Positions 17,177 to 26,794 of a stretch of DNA of 64,000 bases are shown here, in pieces. The notes under the pieces were generated by a model. That model searched no databases. It saw only the letters and a list, made by a program, of their open reading frames with translations, and was not told the origin of the DNA. The translations under genes were made by a program, and so were the position numbers. The stretch is from Sphingomonas panni (GTDB taxonomy: Bacteria; Pseudomonadota; Alphaproteobacteria; Sphingomonadales; Sphingomonadaceae), in assembly GCF_022664435.1 (NCBI RefSeq), contig NZ_JAKREU010000008.1, positions 97,336 to 161,335 of the forward strand, read 5' to 3'. Positions within the stretch are counted from its first letter, which is position 1; every line of letters starts with the position of its first letter.

Positions 17177-18379
17177 TCAGACACGCTCCAGCATGAGCGC
17201 GATCCCCTGGCCGACGCCGATGCACATGAATGCCATGGCGTAGCGACCACCGGTGCGATGCAGCTCCTCAACGGCCGTCATCGTAATCCGCGCACCCGAC
17301 ATGCCGAGCGGATGGCCGTACGCAATAGCCCCTCCGTTCCGATTTACGCGCGGATCATCCTGCGCGATGCCAAGATCACGCAACGTAGCGATGGCCTGAC
17401 TGGCGAATGCCTCATTCAGCTCGATCACGTCGAGCCGATCAAGGCTAATCCCGGTATTCCTGCTCAGCTTGCGCGCCGCCTCGATCGGACCGACGCCCAT
17501 GATCCTTGGCGCGATGCCAGCTGCTGCCATGCCAAGCACACGTGCGCGAGGACGAAGCCCGTTACGTGATGCGGCGTCTTCGGAGGCGACGAGCATAGCT
17601 GCTGCGCCGTCATTTAGCCCGGAGGCGTTCCCCGCCGTCACCGTACCGTCGTGGCGTACCACCGGCTTCAGCTTGGCAAGAGCGCCCAGGCTTGACGCGC
17701 GCGGATGCTCATCCTGTGAGAAATCGATCGGATCGCCCTTTCGCTGAGGAACGCTGACCGACACGATTTCAGCCGCCACACGACCACTAGCGATAGCTGC
17801 TGCGGCCTTCTCCTGGCTGGCGAGGGCGAAGCGGTCCTGATCTTCGCGTGATACGCGCCACACGTCAGCGACGTTCTCGCCGGTTTCGGGCATGGAGTCG
17901 ACGCCATAGGCGTGACGCATCGCGGGATTGACGAAGCGCCATCCCAGCGTCGTGTCCTCAATCTTCTGAGAGCGGTCAAAGGCTGAATTAGCCTTGCCGA
18001 GCACGTACGGTGCCCTGCTCATGCTCTCGACACCGCCGGCGATTATGAACTGTGCATCCCCGCAGCGTATCGCCTGCGCCGCGATGCCGACAGCGTTTAG
18101 GCCTGAGCCGCAGAGGCGATTGACGGTTGTACCTGGCACGGCTTCAGGCAACCCGGCCAAAAGCACGGCCATGCGCGCGACGTTGCGATTGTCCTCTCCC
18201 GCTTGGTTGGCACAACCAAGGATCGTGTCGTCAACGGTTTCCCAGTCTACGCCTGCGTTGCGTGCGGCGAGCTCGCGGATGGGGATGGCCGCGAGGTCGT
18301 CGGCGCGGATCGATGACAGGCCGCCATTGAGCTTGCCGATGGGGGTACGGATGGCGTCGCAGATGAAGGCGTCAGGCAT
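17177..18379 (-). CDS. pcaF: 3-oxoadipyl-CoA thiolase
   Basis: A 400-aa thiolase. The acyl-accepting nucleophile is C90 (VNRLCGSGLN), with the NEAFASQA loop, the GHPLGMSGAR His motif, and the C-terminal CIGVGQG Cys. QAGEDNRNVARMA near residues 59-71 is typical of the PcaF/PaaJ branch. It cleaves 3-oxoadipyl-CoA with CoA to succinyl-CoA plus acetyl-CoA, the last step of the 3-oxoadipate pathway. It lies 6 nt after pcaD and 31 nt before the permease gene. Confidence 0.93.
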   Translation of the reverse strand: MPDAFICDAIRTPIGKLNGGLSSIRADDLAAIPIRELAARNAGVDWETVDDTILGCANQAGEDNRNVARMAVLLAGLPEAVPGTTVNRLCGSGLNAVGIAAQAIRCGDAQFIIAGGVESMSRAPYVLGKANSAFDRSQKIEDTTLGWRFVNPAMRHAYGVDSMPETGENVADVWRVSREDQDRFALASQEKAAAAIASGRVAAEIVSVSVPQRKGDPIDFSQDEHPRASSLGALAKLKPVVRHDGTVTAGNASGLNDGAAAMLVASEDAASRNGLRPRARVLGMAAAGIAPRIMGVGPIEAARKLSRNTGISLDRLDVIELNEAFASQAIATLRDLGIAQDDPRVNRNGGAIAYGHPLGMSGARITMTAVEELHRTGGRYAMAFMCIGVGQGIALMLERV

Positions 18380-18385
18380 GGGACC

Positions 18386-19162
18386 TCAGACGAAGGCGTC
18401 GATAATGGCGTCGGCAAGGGCGTTTGGTGCGTCAAGCGGAGCAAGGTGAGCAGCATCGAGCATGACATGTTGAGCACCCGAGATGCGTTCGATCAGGTGC
18501 TCGCCATGACCGACGAACGGTGTCGAGGTATCGCGGTCCCCCGAGACGACGAGCGTTGGAACGGAGATTGTTTGCAAGCGATCAGCGATGTCCATGTCAC
18601 GGATAGCAGCCGCGCACCCGGCATAGCCTGCCGGCTCCATACAGAGCAGGCCACGTCGTACGCTGGCGGCGATCTCGGGCCTGGCTTGCACAAAGCTTGG
18701 CGATAGAAACCGCGACATGGCAAGGTCAGCGATCCCAGCTACGCCTTCCTCCCGCACCTTCTCGACCCGAGCCGTCCAGGCGGATCGATCCATCGTTGCC
18801 GAGGTGCATATGAGCGCCAAGCCGGTAACTCTTTCCGGCGCGTCCATTGCAAGCTGCATGGCGATCATGCCGCCCAGGGACACGCCCGCCACCAATGCGG
18901 CTTCAACGTCAGCTGCATCCATAGCCGCTGCCACGTCGCCTGCGAGCATCGACAGCTCATAGTCTCCTGCCGGGGCATCGGATGCGCCGTGACCACGGGT
19001 GTCGATGCGCAAAAGCGAGAACCGATGCCTAAGCGCGGGAATTGCCGCGTCCCACAGGTCCATGTCGGTCCCAATGGAATTCAGCAGCACCAGCGACGGA
19101 GCAGCGGTGTCGCCTTCGACCTTCCAGTAGATGTCAGCGCCTTGCGATCGGATGAAAGGCAT
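18386..19162 (-). CDS. pcaD: 3-oxoadipate enol-lactonase
   Basis: A 258-aa alpha/beta hydrolase. The nucleophile is S95 in GVSLGG, the oxyanion region is LLNSIGTDMDLWD, and the catalytic Asp (SGDRDTSTPF) and His (AAHLAPLD) lie near the C-terminus. It hydrolyses 3-oxoadipate enol-lactone to 3-oxoadipate. The start ATG overlaps the pcaJ stop (ATGA), so the genes are translationally coupled. The lactonase is a stand-alone protein, not a PcaL fusion. Confidence 0.92.
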   Translation of the reverse strand: MPFIRSQGADIYWKVEGDTAAPSLVLLNSIGTDMDLWDAAIPALRHRFSLLRIDTRGHGASDAPAGDYELSMLAGDVAAAMDAADVEAALVAGVSLGGMIAMQLAMDAPERVTGLALICTSATMDRSAWTARVEKVREEGVAGIADLAMSRFLSPSFVQARPEIAASVRRGLLCMEPAGYAGCAAAIRDMDIADRLQTISVPTLVVSGDRDTSTPFVGHGEHLIERISGAQHVMLDAAHLAPLDAPNALADAIIDAFV

Positions 19163-19830
19163 CAGGCAGCGCGCTCTAACGCGGTTTCGTCTGTGAATGA
19201 TGCATCAGTCTTCGCCCGCACCTCGTCCACGGTGATGCCTGGGGCCAGCTCGATCAGGCGTAATCCAGGCTTGTCGCATGCGAGAACGGCCAGGTCCGTG
19301 ATGATCAGATCAACGCACGCCTTGCCGGTGAGCGGCAAGGTGCAGGCCGGCAGTATCTTAGATACGCCTGCCTTGTTGGCGTGATCCATGACGACCACAA
19401 CACGCTTGACGCCGGCGACGAGATCCATCGCGCCGCCCATGCCTTTCACCATCTTGCCCGGGATGGTCCAGTTCGCGATGTCACCAGTCTCGCTGACCTC
19501 CATCGCGCCGAGAACGGCCATGTCGATGTGCCCGCCGCGGATCATCGCAAAGCTGTCCGCCGACGAGAAGAAGCTGGACGTGGGCAGCGCTGTAATCGTC
19601 TGCTTGCCGGCGTTGATGAGATCAGGATCGACCGCATCACGCGTAGGAAATGGGCCAATTCCGAGCATTCCGTTTTCTGACTGAAGCGTCACGTCAAGAC
19701 CTTCAGGAACGTAGTTGGCTACCAGCGTCGGTATGCCGATGCCGAGATTGACATAGAACCCGTCTTGCAGCTCGCGAGCGGCCCTCGCCGCCATCTGTTC
19801 GCGGGTCCAGCCCTTCGTATCGCCGGCCAT
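19162..19830 (-). CDS. pcaJ: 3-oxoadipate CoA-transferase subunit B
   Basis: 222 aa with the beta-subunit signature [17 protein letters not shown] and the catalytic Glu in [10 protein letters not shown] (E52). With PcaI it transfers CoA from succinyl-CoA to 3-oxoadipate. ATG 19830 overlaps the pcaI stop (TGATG); the longer frame upstream lies within pcaI and is rejected. The related SCOT enzyme acts on acetoacetate, but the operon favours 3-oxoadipate. Confidence 0.92.
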   Translation of the reverse strand: MAGDTKGWTREQMAARAARELQDGFYVNLGIGIPTLVANYVPEGLDVTLQSENGMLGIGPFPTRDAVDPDLINAGKQTITALPTSSFFSSADSFAMIRGGHIDMAVLGAMEVSETGDIANWTIPGKMVKGMGGAMDLVAGVKRVVVVMDHANKAGVSKILPACTLPLTGKACVDLIITDLAVLACDKPGLRLIELAPGITVDEVRAKTDASFTDETALERAA

Positions 19831-20540
19831 CACGCGTCCTCCTTCTCGCGAACCGTCAGCTTCTCGATCCGCTTCTCGTTGATGGTCGACAGGACGACCC
19901 GGTCGACAAAGATGCCGGGCGTGTGGATGCAATCGGGGTCGAAGCTGCCCGCTTCCACGATCTCCTCGACCTCCGCCACAGTGACCCGACCCGCTGTCGC
20001 CATGTTCGGGTTGAAGTTGCGCGCGGTCTTGCGGAACATGAGGTTGCCCGCCGGGTCCGCCCGCCAGGCCTTTACGATCGACAGGTCGGATCGCAGCCAG
20101 GTCTCGCGGACGTACTCCTCTCCGTCGAAGTTCTCGACGGGCTTGCCCTCCGCCACGACGGTGCCGACGCCCGTTTTGGTGTAGAATGCCGGGATGCCCG
20201 CACCGCCCGCACGAATGCGCTCAGCCAAGGTTCCTTGCGGCGTAAGTTCAAGGTCAAGCTCGCCCGAGAGGTACTGCTGCTCGAAAAGCTTGTTTTCGCC
20301 CACGTACGACGAGATCATCTTCGCGATCTGTCGGGTCTCCAGCAGCATCCAGAGGCCGAAGCCGTCGGCGCCGGCGTTGTTGGAGATGACGGTCAGCCCC
20401 TTCACCCCGCTTGCGCGAATTTCCGGGATCAGGCTTTCGGGATTGCCGGACAGGCCGAAGCCGCCCGACATGATCGTCATGCCGTCGAAAAGCAGCCCGT
20501 CGAGGGCCGCCGCCGGATTGTCGTAGACCTTGTTCTTCAT
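19830..20540 (-). CDS. pcaI: 3-oxoadipate CoA-transferase subunit A
   Basis: 236 aa, with the CoA-transferase alpha signature [15 protein letters not shown] at about 24-38 and later [17 protein letters not shown]. It starts at ATG 20540, just after the benD stop; the upstream in-frame extension lies inside benD and is a shadow. It forms the heteromeric transferase with PcaJ, which overlaps its stop codon. Confidence 0.92.
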   Translation of the reverse strand: MKNKVYDNPAAALDGLLFDGMTIMSGGFGLSGNPESLIPEIRASGVKGLTVISNNAGADGFGLWMLLETRQIAKMISSYVGENKLFEQQYLSGELDLELTPQGTLAERIRAGGAGIPAFYTKTGVGTVVAEGKPVENFDGEEYVRETWLRSDLSIVKAWRADPAGNLMFRKTARNFNPNMATAGRVTVAEVEEIVEAGSFDPDCIHTPGIFVDRVVLSTINEKRIEKLTVREKEDA

Positions 20541-20550
20541 GTCGCTCCGA

Positions 20551-21327
20551 TCAGCCCAGGTCACCGCCCGCGACGGGCAGGATGGAGCCGGTGATGTACG
20601 ATGCCTCGTCCGAGGCGAGGAAGAGGATCGGCGCGATCTGCTCATCGAGCGTCGCGTACCGTCCGAGGAACGTGGACGTCGTGACCTGCTCGACCGCCTC
20701 AGCCATCCAGGCCTGCTCACGTGCGTCGTCCCCGTCGGGATTGCGCGGCACCATGCGGGGCGGGGCCTGCGTTCCGCCCGGCGCCGTAGCAACGACCCGG
20801 ATGCCGCGGTCACCGTATTCCATCGCCAAGCTTTGGGTCATTGCGTTGATGCCGCCCTTGGCCGCCGAATAGGGTACCCGTCGGATGCCACGCGTCGCGT
20901 TGGACGAGACGTTGACGATCGTACCCACTCCCTGGTGGAGCATGATTGGCAGGACGGCGTGGCAGCTCCAGAGCGTTGGCATGAGCGATCGCCGGATTTC
21001 GGCCTCTATCTGCTGCGGCTCAAACTCGGCGAACGGTCGCATACGGATCGCGCCGCCTACATTGTTGACGAGGATGTCGACGCGGCCGAACTCGGTTTCG
21101 GCCGCGCGCATCGCCGATACGGCACCCTCGCTCGTCTCGAGATCGCAAACAAAGGCGCGCGCGGCCCTGCCTGCTTCATGTGCGACATCGGCGACAAAGT
21201 CGGCGCGATCGACAAGCATGACGGCCGCACCTTCAGCGGCCGCACGTAGCGCAACGCCGCGGCCGATGCCCTGCGCCGCGCCCGTCACGACCATCGTCTT
21301 GCCACGGAACCGGTCGGCAAAGATCAT
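20551..21327 (-). CDS. benD: Benzoate diol dehydrogenase (SDR)
   Basis: A 258-aa short-chain dehydrogenase with the NAD motif TGAAQGIGRG near residues 15-24, NNVGGAIRMRPFAEF, and the active-site YSAAKGG (Tyr-x3-Lys). It closely fits BenD/XylL, which oxidises the cis-dihydrodiol of benzoate to catechol with decarboxylation. The start overlaps the benC stop by 4 nt (ATGA). Confidence 0.93.
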   Translation of the reverse strand: MIFADRFRGKTMVVTGAAQGIGRGVALRAAAEGAAVMLVDRADFVADVAHEAGRAARAFVCDLETSEGAVSAMRAAETEFGRVDILVNNVGGAIRMRPFAEFEPQQIEAEIRRSLMPTLWSCHAVLPIMLHQGVGTIVNVSSNATRGIRRVPYSAAKGGINAMTQSLAMEYGDRGIRVVATAPGGTQAPPRMVPRNPDGDDAREQAWMAEAVEQVTTSTFLGRYATLDEQIAPILFLASDEASYITGSILPVAGGDLG

Positions 21328-22355
21328 GCCGCAGCCTTTACCGAACTCTCGCTGGGCGCGAATTTTTCGTAGTGGAAGTGCTTTGGCTCAACGCCCTTGT
21401 CCCGCAGAAAGGTGCGTACAGCCTCGACCATGGGCGGCGGTCCACACAGGTAGATGTCACAGTCACCGGCGTTGAGGTGGTCGTCCGAAAGATGCTCGGT
21501 GACATAACCCTTGAGGGGATGTCCGCTCTCCGGATCGGCGACGCATACCGCAGAGGTCAGCGTCGGCAGGCGGGCGGCCAAAGCGTCGATGCGCTCCATC
21601 TCGACCATGTCGCCATCTTTGGTCACGCCATAGATCAGGTGAAGCGGCTGCTCGGTGCCCTGATCAGCAAGGACCTCCAACATCGACAGGATCGGCGCTA
21701 GGCCGGTGCCACCGGCGAGGAGTATTGTCGGGCGATCGACGTTTCGCAGAAAGAAGCTGCCCTGCGGTCCGACAAAGCTCATCCGAGCGCCGGGCTGCGC
21801 CTTCTCGCTAAGCCAGCTGCTCATCAGGCCGCCCGGAATGTTGCGGATAAGGAAGCTGGCTTCCGCCGCGCCAGGTTTGGAGCTGAACGAATAGGAGCGG
21901 TGTTGCCCAGTGTCCGGAACCATCAGGTTCACGTACTGGCCCGGGAGGAAGCCTAGAGCGGCGGGATCGTCCACCCGCAGCGTGAGGATGATCGTGCTGT
22001 CGGAGACCATCTCCACGCTGGCAACTTCGCCGCCATGTATGGCGGGCTTCACCTTGCACGCCGACGACGGCACCGGCACTGCGATCACGCAATCGGACGA
22101 GACCTGCATCTGGCAGGTCAGGACCATGCCTTCTTCCGCCTCGTCCTCGGTCAGCGCTTCTTCGATGTACTCGTCGCCAAGCTCGTAGCTGCCCTGCTCG
22201 CAGCGGCACTTGCATGTGCCGCATACGCCGTCCGAACAGTCCATCGGCAGGTTGATCTTCTGGCGGAACGCGGCGTCGAGCACCTTCTCGCCTGCGTTGC
22301 AGTCGATGAAGCGCGTAGCGCCGTCCTCGAAGTTGAGTGCGATACGGTAGCCCAT
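21324..22355 (-). CDS. benC: Benzoate 1,2-dioxygenase reductase component
   Basis: 343 aa. An N-terminal plant-type [2Fe-2S] ferredoxin has C40, C45, C48 and C81 (MDCSDGVCGTCKC). It is followed by the FAD domain (RSYSFSSKPG) and the NAD domain (LAGGTGLAPILSM, CGPPPMVEAV). It passes electrons from NADH to the BenAB oxygenase. The domain order, ferredoxin first, is that of BenC/XylZ. A 21-nt gap separates it from benB. Confidence 0.95.
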   Translation of the reverse strand: MGYRIALNFEDGATRFIDCNAGEKVLDAAFRQKINLPMDCSDGVCGTCKCRCEQGSYELGDEYIEEALTEDEAEEGMVLTCQMQVSSDCVIAVPVPSSACKVKPAIHGGEVASVEMVSDSTIILTLRVDDPAALGFLPGQYVNLMVPDTGQHRSYSFSSKPGAAEASFLIRNIPGGLMSSWLSEKAQPGARMSFVGPQGSFFLRNVDRPTILLAGGTGLAPILSMLEVLADQGTEQPLHLIYGVTKDGDMVEMERIDALAARLPTLTSAVCVADPESGHPLKGYVTEHLSDDHLNAGDCDIYLCGPPPMVEAVRTFLRDKGVEPKHFHYEKFAPSESSVKAAA

Positions 22356-22376
22356 GTGATCCTCTCGAGCCCGGCG

Positions 22377-22865
22377 TCAGATGTGATAAATGTCGATCAC
22401 CTGGCGGATGTAGTCGTTCTTGAGCACGACCTTCTTGTTGGTAATGACCGGCTGATCACCAGTCGCGTCGATGGTGTAATAGGATGTCCCGAAGAAGCTC
22501 AGCGTCTCCTTGTAGCGGTGACTGAGCGTATGCCAGTTGAACCGTACCTCAAGCACACCGTCTGTCTCGCTCGTCACCTCAATGTTTGTGACGGCATGGT
22601 TCGTACGTGGCTCGGGCATACTTGCTCCCGATCGCTCGGTCTTGATGCGGAAGACGCGATCTTCCAGCCCATCCCGATTGGGATAGTAGATCAGCGAAAT
22701 CTCACGCTGAGGGTCTTCGACCAGTTTGTCGTCGTCGTCCCAAGCCGGCATCCAGAACACTGCGTTGGGCGCGTAGCAGGTCAGCCATTCATCCCACTGC
22801 CGATCGTCGAGCAGCCGCGCCTCCCGAAAGAGGAACGCGGCAACCCGGTCATAAGCGAGTGTCAT
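22377..22865 (-). CDS. benB: Benzoate 1,2-dioxygenase small subunit
   Basis: A 162-aa ring-hydroxylating dioxygenase beta subunit (NTF2-like fold), with [18 protein letters not shown] near the start and [12 protein letters not shown] in the middle. It is structural in the alpha3beta3 oxygenase. ATG 22865 overlaps the benA stop (ATGA), which favours this start over the longer frame from 22958. Confidence 0.94.
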   Translation of the reverse strand: MTLAYDRVAAFLFREARLLDDRQWDEWLTCYAPNAVFWMPAWDDDDKLVEDPQREISLIYYPNRDGLEDRVFRIKTERSGASMPEPRTNHAVTNIEVTSETDGVLEVRFNWHTLSHRYKETLSFFGTSYYTIDATGDQPVITNKKVVLKNDYIRQVIDIYHI

Positions 22866-24250
22866 GCTGCCACCCGCAAACGGTCGACCTGCCGGACAGT
22901 GCTGCCGCCGTCGCCACCATCGTCCTTGTCGAGGGCCGCGATCAACGTCTGCGCCCAATATTCGTGCTGCCGCACGAACAGACCCTCATCCTCGCTGCGA
23001 TTGCCGCTGAGCGTAGGCTCTAGACCCATCGCCGTGGCGTTCTCATCAGGACCCGCGATCCAGTGCGTAGCGCCGCGGCTCAGATCATTCCACAAATCGC
23101 CTGCGCCTTCGTAGGCGGTCTGGCAGGAGCGGAACTCCTCCAGATCGTCAGGCGTGCCCATCCCACTGACGTTGAAGAAGTCCTCGTACTGACGGATGCG
23201 AAGCGCCCTTTCGGCGTCCGCCTCGCCTTTCGGCGCGAAGCAGTAGATCGTGACCTCGGTCTTATCCACGCTCACCGGACGGATGACCCGGATCTGCGTC
23301 GAGAACTGGTCCATCAGATACACATTGGGGTAGAGGCACAGGTTGCGCGTCTGATCGACGATCGGCTTGGCACGCTCCTCGCCCAGTCGCTCCGCCAGCT
23401 CCTCGCGGTGTGCGTATACGGGGCGAACCTCAGGGTTGAGGAGCCGTGTCCACAACAGAATGTGGCCGTTGTCGAAGCCGTAGACGCCGCCAACGCTCTT
23501 CGACCAACCATCGGGGTCGACTGCCTTGGTGGCCTCCTCCTTGCGCCGGCCGGTCGTTGCCGAGTAATTCCAGTGGACTGCGCTGACGTGATAGCCGTCC
23601 GCGCCATTCTCCATCTGAAGCTTCCAGTTGCCGTCGTAGACGTAGGATGAGTTCCCGCGAAGCACCTCCAGCCCTTCTGGCGCCTGGTCGACCATCTGGT
23701 CGATGATCACGCGGGTCGAGCCAAGCCAATCCTCCAACGACTGCACGTCGGGGTTGATGCTGCCAAACAGGAAACCGCGGTAGTTCTCGAAACGCGCTAC
23801 CTTGGTCAGATCGTGCGAACCCTCAGTGTTGAACGCCTCGGGGTAGTCTCCCGTCTTGCCGTCCTTAACCTTGAGAAGCTTGCCCGCGTTGCTGAACGTC
23901 CAACCATGGAACTGGCAGGTGAAGCTGCCCTTGTTGCCATGCTTCTTGCGGCAGAGCATCGCGCCCCGGTGCGCGCAGGCATTGATGACCGCGTTGAGCT
24001 GGCCAGTTTTGTCGCGCGTGATGATGATCGGCTGACGGCCGATGAAGGTCGTGAAATAGTCGTTGTTCTCCGGTATCTGGCTCTCGTGGGCGAGATAGAC
24101 CCAGTTCCCCTCGAAGATGTGCTTCATCTCGAGGTCGAACAGGGCCGGATCGGTGAATACGTCGCGTCGGCAGCGGAATGCGCCCGTGGCGGGATCGTCA
24201 ACGACCGCGGTTTCGAGGCGTTCGCGGATATTTGCGCGAAGGTCGGTCAT
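22862..24250 (-). CDS. benA: Benzoate 1,2-dioxygenase large subunit
   Basis: 462 aa. The Rieske ligands C92, H94, C112 and H115 are visible (CAHRGAML, then TCQFHGW). The mononuclear iron site appears in the [16 protein letters not shown] segment. The protein fits the BenA/XylX group. It dihydroxylates benzoate at C1-C2. It is the first of four contiguous ben genes with ATGA overlaps at benA/benB and benC/benD. A Shine-Dalgarno AAGGAGAAGC precedes the start. Confidence 0.95.
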   Translation of the reverse strand: MTDLRANIRERLETAVVDDPATGAFRCRRDVFTDPALFDLEMKHIFEGNWVYLAHESQIPENNDYFTTFIGRQPIIITRDKTGQLNAVINACAHRGAMLCRKKHGNKGSFTCQFHGWTFSNAGKLLKVKDGKTGDYPEAFNTEGSHDLTKVARFENYRGFLFGSINPDVQSLEDWLGSTRVIIDQMVDQAPEGLEVLRGNSSYVYDGNWKLQMENGADGYHVSAVHWNYSATTGRRKEEATKAVDPDGWSKSVGGVYGFDNGHILLWTRLLNPEVRPVYAHREELAERLGEERAKPIVDQTRNLCLYPNVYLMDQFSTQIRVIRPVSVDKTEVTIYCFAPKGEADAERALRIRQYEDFFNVSGMGTPDDLEEFRSCQTAYEGAGDLWNDLSRGATHWIAGPDENATAMGLEPTLSGNRSEDEGLFVRQHEYWAQTLIAALDKDDGGDGGSTVRQVDRLRVAA

Positions 24251-24274
24251 GGTGCTTCTCCTTTGCGACGAATG

Positions 24275-25168
24275 TCAGGCGACGGCGAGCCGGGCGCGGT
24301 TTGAGAAGGCCTCGTCGTCTGCCACCTCAGCGCGCTGCAGCTGGAAATCGAAAGCGATGTGAGCGCTGTCGCCCTGCCGGTTCGGCACGGGCAGCAGGCC
24401 TTCGCGGGTGCCGAAGGCGAAGTCGTCCGCGGCGAAAGGATCGTCACCGAAGTTGATTTGTGTCGTCAGCTGCCTGTAGCCGGGAGCCTCGATGAAGAAG
24501 TGAACGTGGGCAGGGCGATTGCCGTGTCGACCCAAGACCTTCATCAGCTGATCTGACGCACCACCCGGCGGGACGCTATAGCCGTTCGGCATCTTGGAAT
24601 GGAACGAGTAGCGCCCATCGTCGCCGAGCTTGATCCGCCGGCGGTTATTGAAGGGCGTCTGTTCGTGGGTCGGATCGAAGTGCGAGTAGAACCCACGCGA
24701 GTCCGCGTGCCAGACGTGAAGTATGGCATTCTTCACCGCCTCCCCGTCAGGTCCCGTGATCTGACCTGTCATGTAGAGGGTGGTCGTCTCATCCGGGTCA
24801 TCCGTCAGATTGGCGTCGTTCTCGACTAGCGGAGCGCCTTCGACGTAAAGGGGGCCTTCGATCGTACGCGGTGTGCCGCCGGTCTTGCCCGCCTCCGCAT
24901 CCTTGGCGTCCATGTACAGGTCGAGGAAATGCTCGATGCCCGTACCGGGCATGAGGAGGCCAAATTCTCCGGCAGCCGATTGCAGATAGTTGACCGCACT
25001 CCAGACCTCGTTCTCACTGATATCGTGACGGACGATGATCGTCATGGTTGCTTCGACGAGATCGCGCATGATGGCCTTCACCCGAGGATTGCCGTCGGTT
25101 GACGCTGTACCGGCAACGCGGTCGAGCAGGTCCTGGATTGCGGGGGTCTGTACGAAGGAAACGTCCAT
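24275..25168 (-). CDS. catA: Catechol 1,2-dioxygenase
   Basis: A 297-aa intradiol dioxygenase. The iron ligands can be seen as Tyr in GPLYVEGAP, Tyr in GRYSFHSKMP, and the His pair in RPAHVHFF. An N-terminal helical dimerisation and lipid-binding domain occupies about residues 1-100. It opens catechol to cis,cis-muconate. The start at 25168 has the strong Shine-Dalgarno AGGAGA; the upstream extension to 25270 runs into catC. Confidence 0.95.
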   Translation of the reverse strand: MDVSFVQTPAIQDLLDRVAGTASTDGNPRVKAIMRDLVEATMTIIVRHDISENEVWSAVNYLQSAAGEFGLLMPGTGIEHFLDLYMDAKDAEAGKTGGTPRTIEGPLYVEGAPLVENDANLTDDPDETTTLYMTGQITGPDGEAVKNAILHVWHADSRGFYSHFDPTHEQTPFNNRRRIKLGDDGRYSFHSKMPNGYSVPPGGASDQLMKVLGRHGNRPAHVHFFIEAPGYRQLTTQINFGDDPFAADDFAFGTREGLLPVPNRQGDSAHIAFDFQLQRAEVADDEAFSNRARLAVA

Positions 25169-25230
25169 GGGGGTCTCTCCTGGAATTCTATCTGGTCGCC
25201 GCCTTGGGCGGTCTATCAGTTGCGGCTGCT

Positions 25231-25521
25231 TCAGCGGTCGTCGTCGTGGAGCGATGACGGGTGGCGGCACAGGGCAGTGACCCGCATCGTCATGAAAGGG
25301 TAGAGCGGCAGGCTCATTAGAATGTCATGCAGTTCGGCATTCGAAGCGACATCGAAGATGCTGACATTCGCGTATTGGCCTACGACCCGCCAGATGTGCC
25401 GCCATGTGCCCGCACGCTGGAGATCCTGGAACCGCGCCTTTTCGGCAGCTTTGAGGCGGGCGCCTTCTTCGGCGTCGAAGCCGATCGGTATGTTCACGTC
25501 CATCTCTACCTGGAACAACAT
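25231..25521 (-). CDS. catC: Muconolactone delta-isomerase
   Basis: A 96-aa small ferredoxin-fold enzyme, MLFQVEMDVNIPIGF..., with the conserved RAGTWRHIWRVVGQYANVSI core and LMSLPLYPFMTMRV. Its length is typical of CatC, a decamer that isomerises muconolactone to 3-oxoadipate enol-lactone. It lies 5 nt after catB. Confidence 0.95.
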   Translation of the reverse strand: MLFQVEMDVNIPIGFDAEEGARLKAAEKARFQDLQRAGTWRHIWRVVGQYANVSIFDVASNAELHDILMSLPLYPFMTMRVTALCRHPSSLHDDDR

Positions 25522-25526
25522 GGTCG

Positions 25527-26684
25527 TCAGGCCCTCTCTGCAACGACGTGGAGTGTGGGTGCGGTGCGGTCTCGACGATGGAAAGCCACGCGGTCCTCAT
25601 CGAGCGCCACACCGAGGCCGGGACCGGTCGGGACCGCGAGCTCGAAGTCGGCGTAGCGAAGCGGTTCTGCCAGTATGTCCTGGGTAAGCAGCAACGGACC
25701 GAACAGCTCTGTGCCCCATGCGAGCGTCGGAAGGGTTGCACACAGATGGGCCGACGCCGCTGTCCCGACACCGCCTTCAAGCATCGTCCCGCCGTAGAGG
25801 CCAACACCGCCGGCATGGGCAATCGTCGCGACAGCATGTGCGGGTAGCAGACCACCCGATTGCGCGATCTTCACCGCGAAGATGCGGGCGCCCGAGCAGG
25901 CGGCAATAGCGAAGGCGTCACAGGGACCATGTAGCGCCTCGTCCGCCATCAGCGGCACGATGTGCTTAGCCGACAGCCGCGCCATCGATGCGTGCGCATG
26001 CCTTGCGACTGGTTGCTCGACGAGGTCGACACCGGCATCTTGCAATAGACGCATACCGAGATCGGCCTGTGCTTCATCCCAGTTCTGGTTGACGTCGACA
26101 CGGACGCTGCCGCGGTCACCAACCGCCTTTTTGATGGCAGCGACATGCGAGACGTCGTCGCGGACCGATCGCTTGCCGATCTTGAGCTTGAAGATGTTAT
26201 GCCGGCGAAGATCGAGAACGCGCTCCGCTTCCTCGATGTCGCGCGCGGTGTCACCGCTCGCCAGCGTCCACGCAACCGGAAGACTGTCGCGGACGCGTCC
26301 CCCACCGATCAGCTCGGACACCGGTACTCCCAGGCGCTTGCCTGCCAAATCTAAAAGCGCCGTCTCCACCGCACACTTAGCGATATGGTTGCCGAAAACG
26401 CTTTGCGTCACCTTGGCCATGGCGGCGCCGACTCTAGTCGGGTCGCAGGTCCTGAGCACAGGAGCGATGTAGCTGTCGATGGCGAGTTTTATACCTTCAG
26501 GGCTCTCCTCACCGTAGCTGAGGCCGCCGATCGTCGTGCCTTCACCGATACCTTCTAAACCGTCGGAGTCGCGCATTCGCACCAGTACGATCGACTGGTG
26601 ATGCATCGTCGCCATCGCTAGGACATGCGGACGTATCGTCGGAATATCGACGATGAAGGTATCGATCTCTGCGATCGTGACCAT
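25527..26684 (-). CDS. catB: Muconate cycloisomerase
   Basis: A 385-aa enolase-superfamily enzyme. The acid/base KxK motif is in FKLKIGKR. The metal ligands are D of VDVNQNW, E of LVEQPV, and D of MADEAL, with the opposite Lys in FAVKIAQSGG. It cyclises cis,cis-muconate to muconolactone. It is the first gene of the twelve-gene operon, so its promoter next to the catR gene probably drives the whole pathway. Confidence 0.95.
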   Translation of the reverse strand: MVTIAEIDTFIVDIPTIRPHVLAMATMHHQSIVLVRMRDSDGLEGIGEGTTIGGLSYGEESPEGIKLAIDSYIAPVLRTCDPTRVGAAMAKVTQSVFGNHIAKCAVETALLDLAGKRLGVPVSELIGGGRVRDSLPVAWTLASGDTARDIEEAERVLDLRRHNIFKLKIGKRSVRDDVSHVAAIKKAVGDRGSVRVDVNQNWDEAQADLGMRLLQDAGVDLVEQPVARHAHASMARLSAKHIVPLMADEALHGPCDAFAIAACSGARIFAVKIAQSGGLLPAHAVATIAHAGGVGLYGGTMLEGGVGTAASAHLCATLPTLAWGTELFGPLLLTQDILAEPLRYADFELAVPTGPGLGVALDEDRVAFHRRDRTAPTLHVVAERA

Positions 26685-26772
26685 GACCTCTCCACATCCT
26701 CAGCTCTACGTTATCCCAGCATAGGTACGTCGGAGGGGCTGGACGCGCAAAGATCAATGTGGTTTGCTCACG

Positions 26773-26787
26773 ATACTCACAGGGTAT
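26773..26787. promoter_or_regulatory. CatR operator, perfect ATAC-N7-GTAT, in the catB-catR intergenic region
   Basis: ATAC-TCACAGG-GTAT lies 89 bp upstream of the catB start and 8 bp upstream of the catR start. This is the BenM/CatM consensus dyad. Its place fits activation of catB and steric autorepression of catR, as in classical divergent LysR arrangements. No second perfect site is seen towards catB. Confidence 0.8.
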
Positions 26788-26794
26788 TCAAGCG

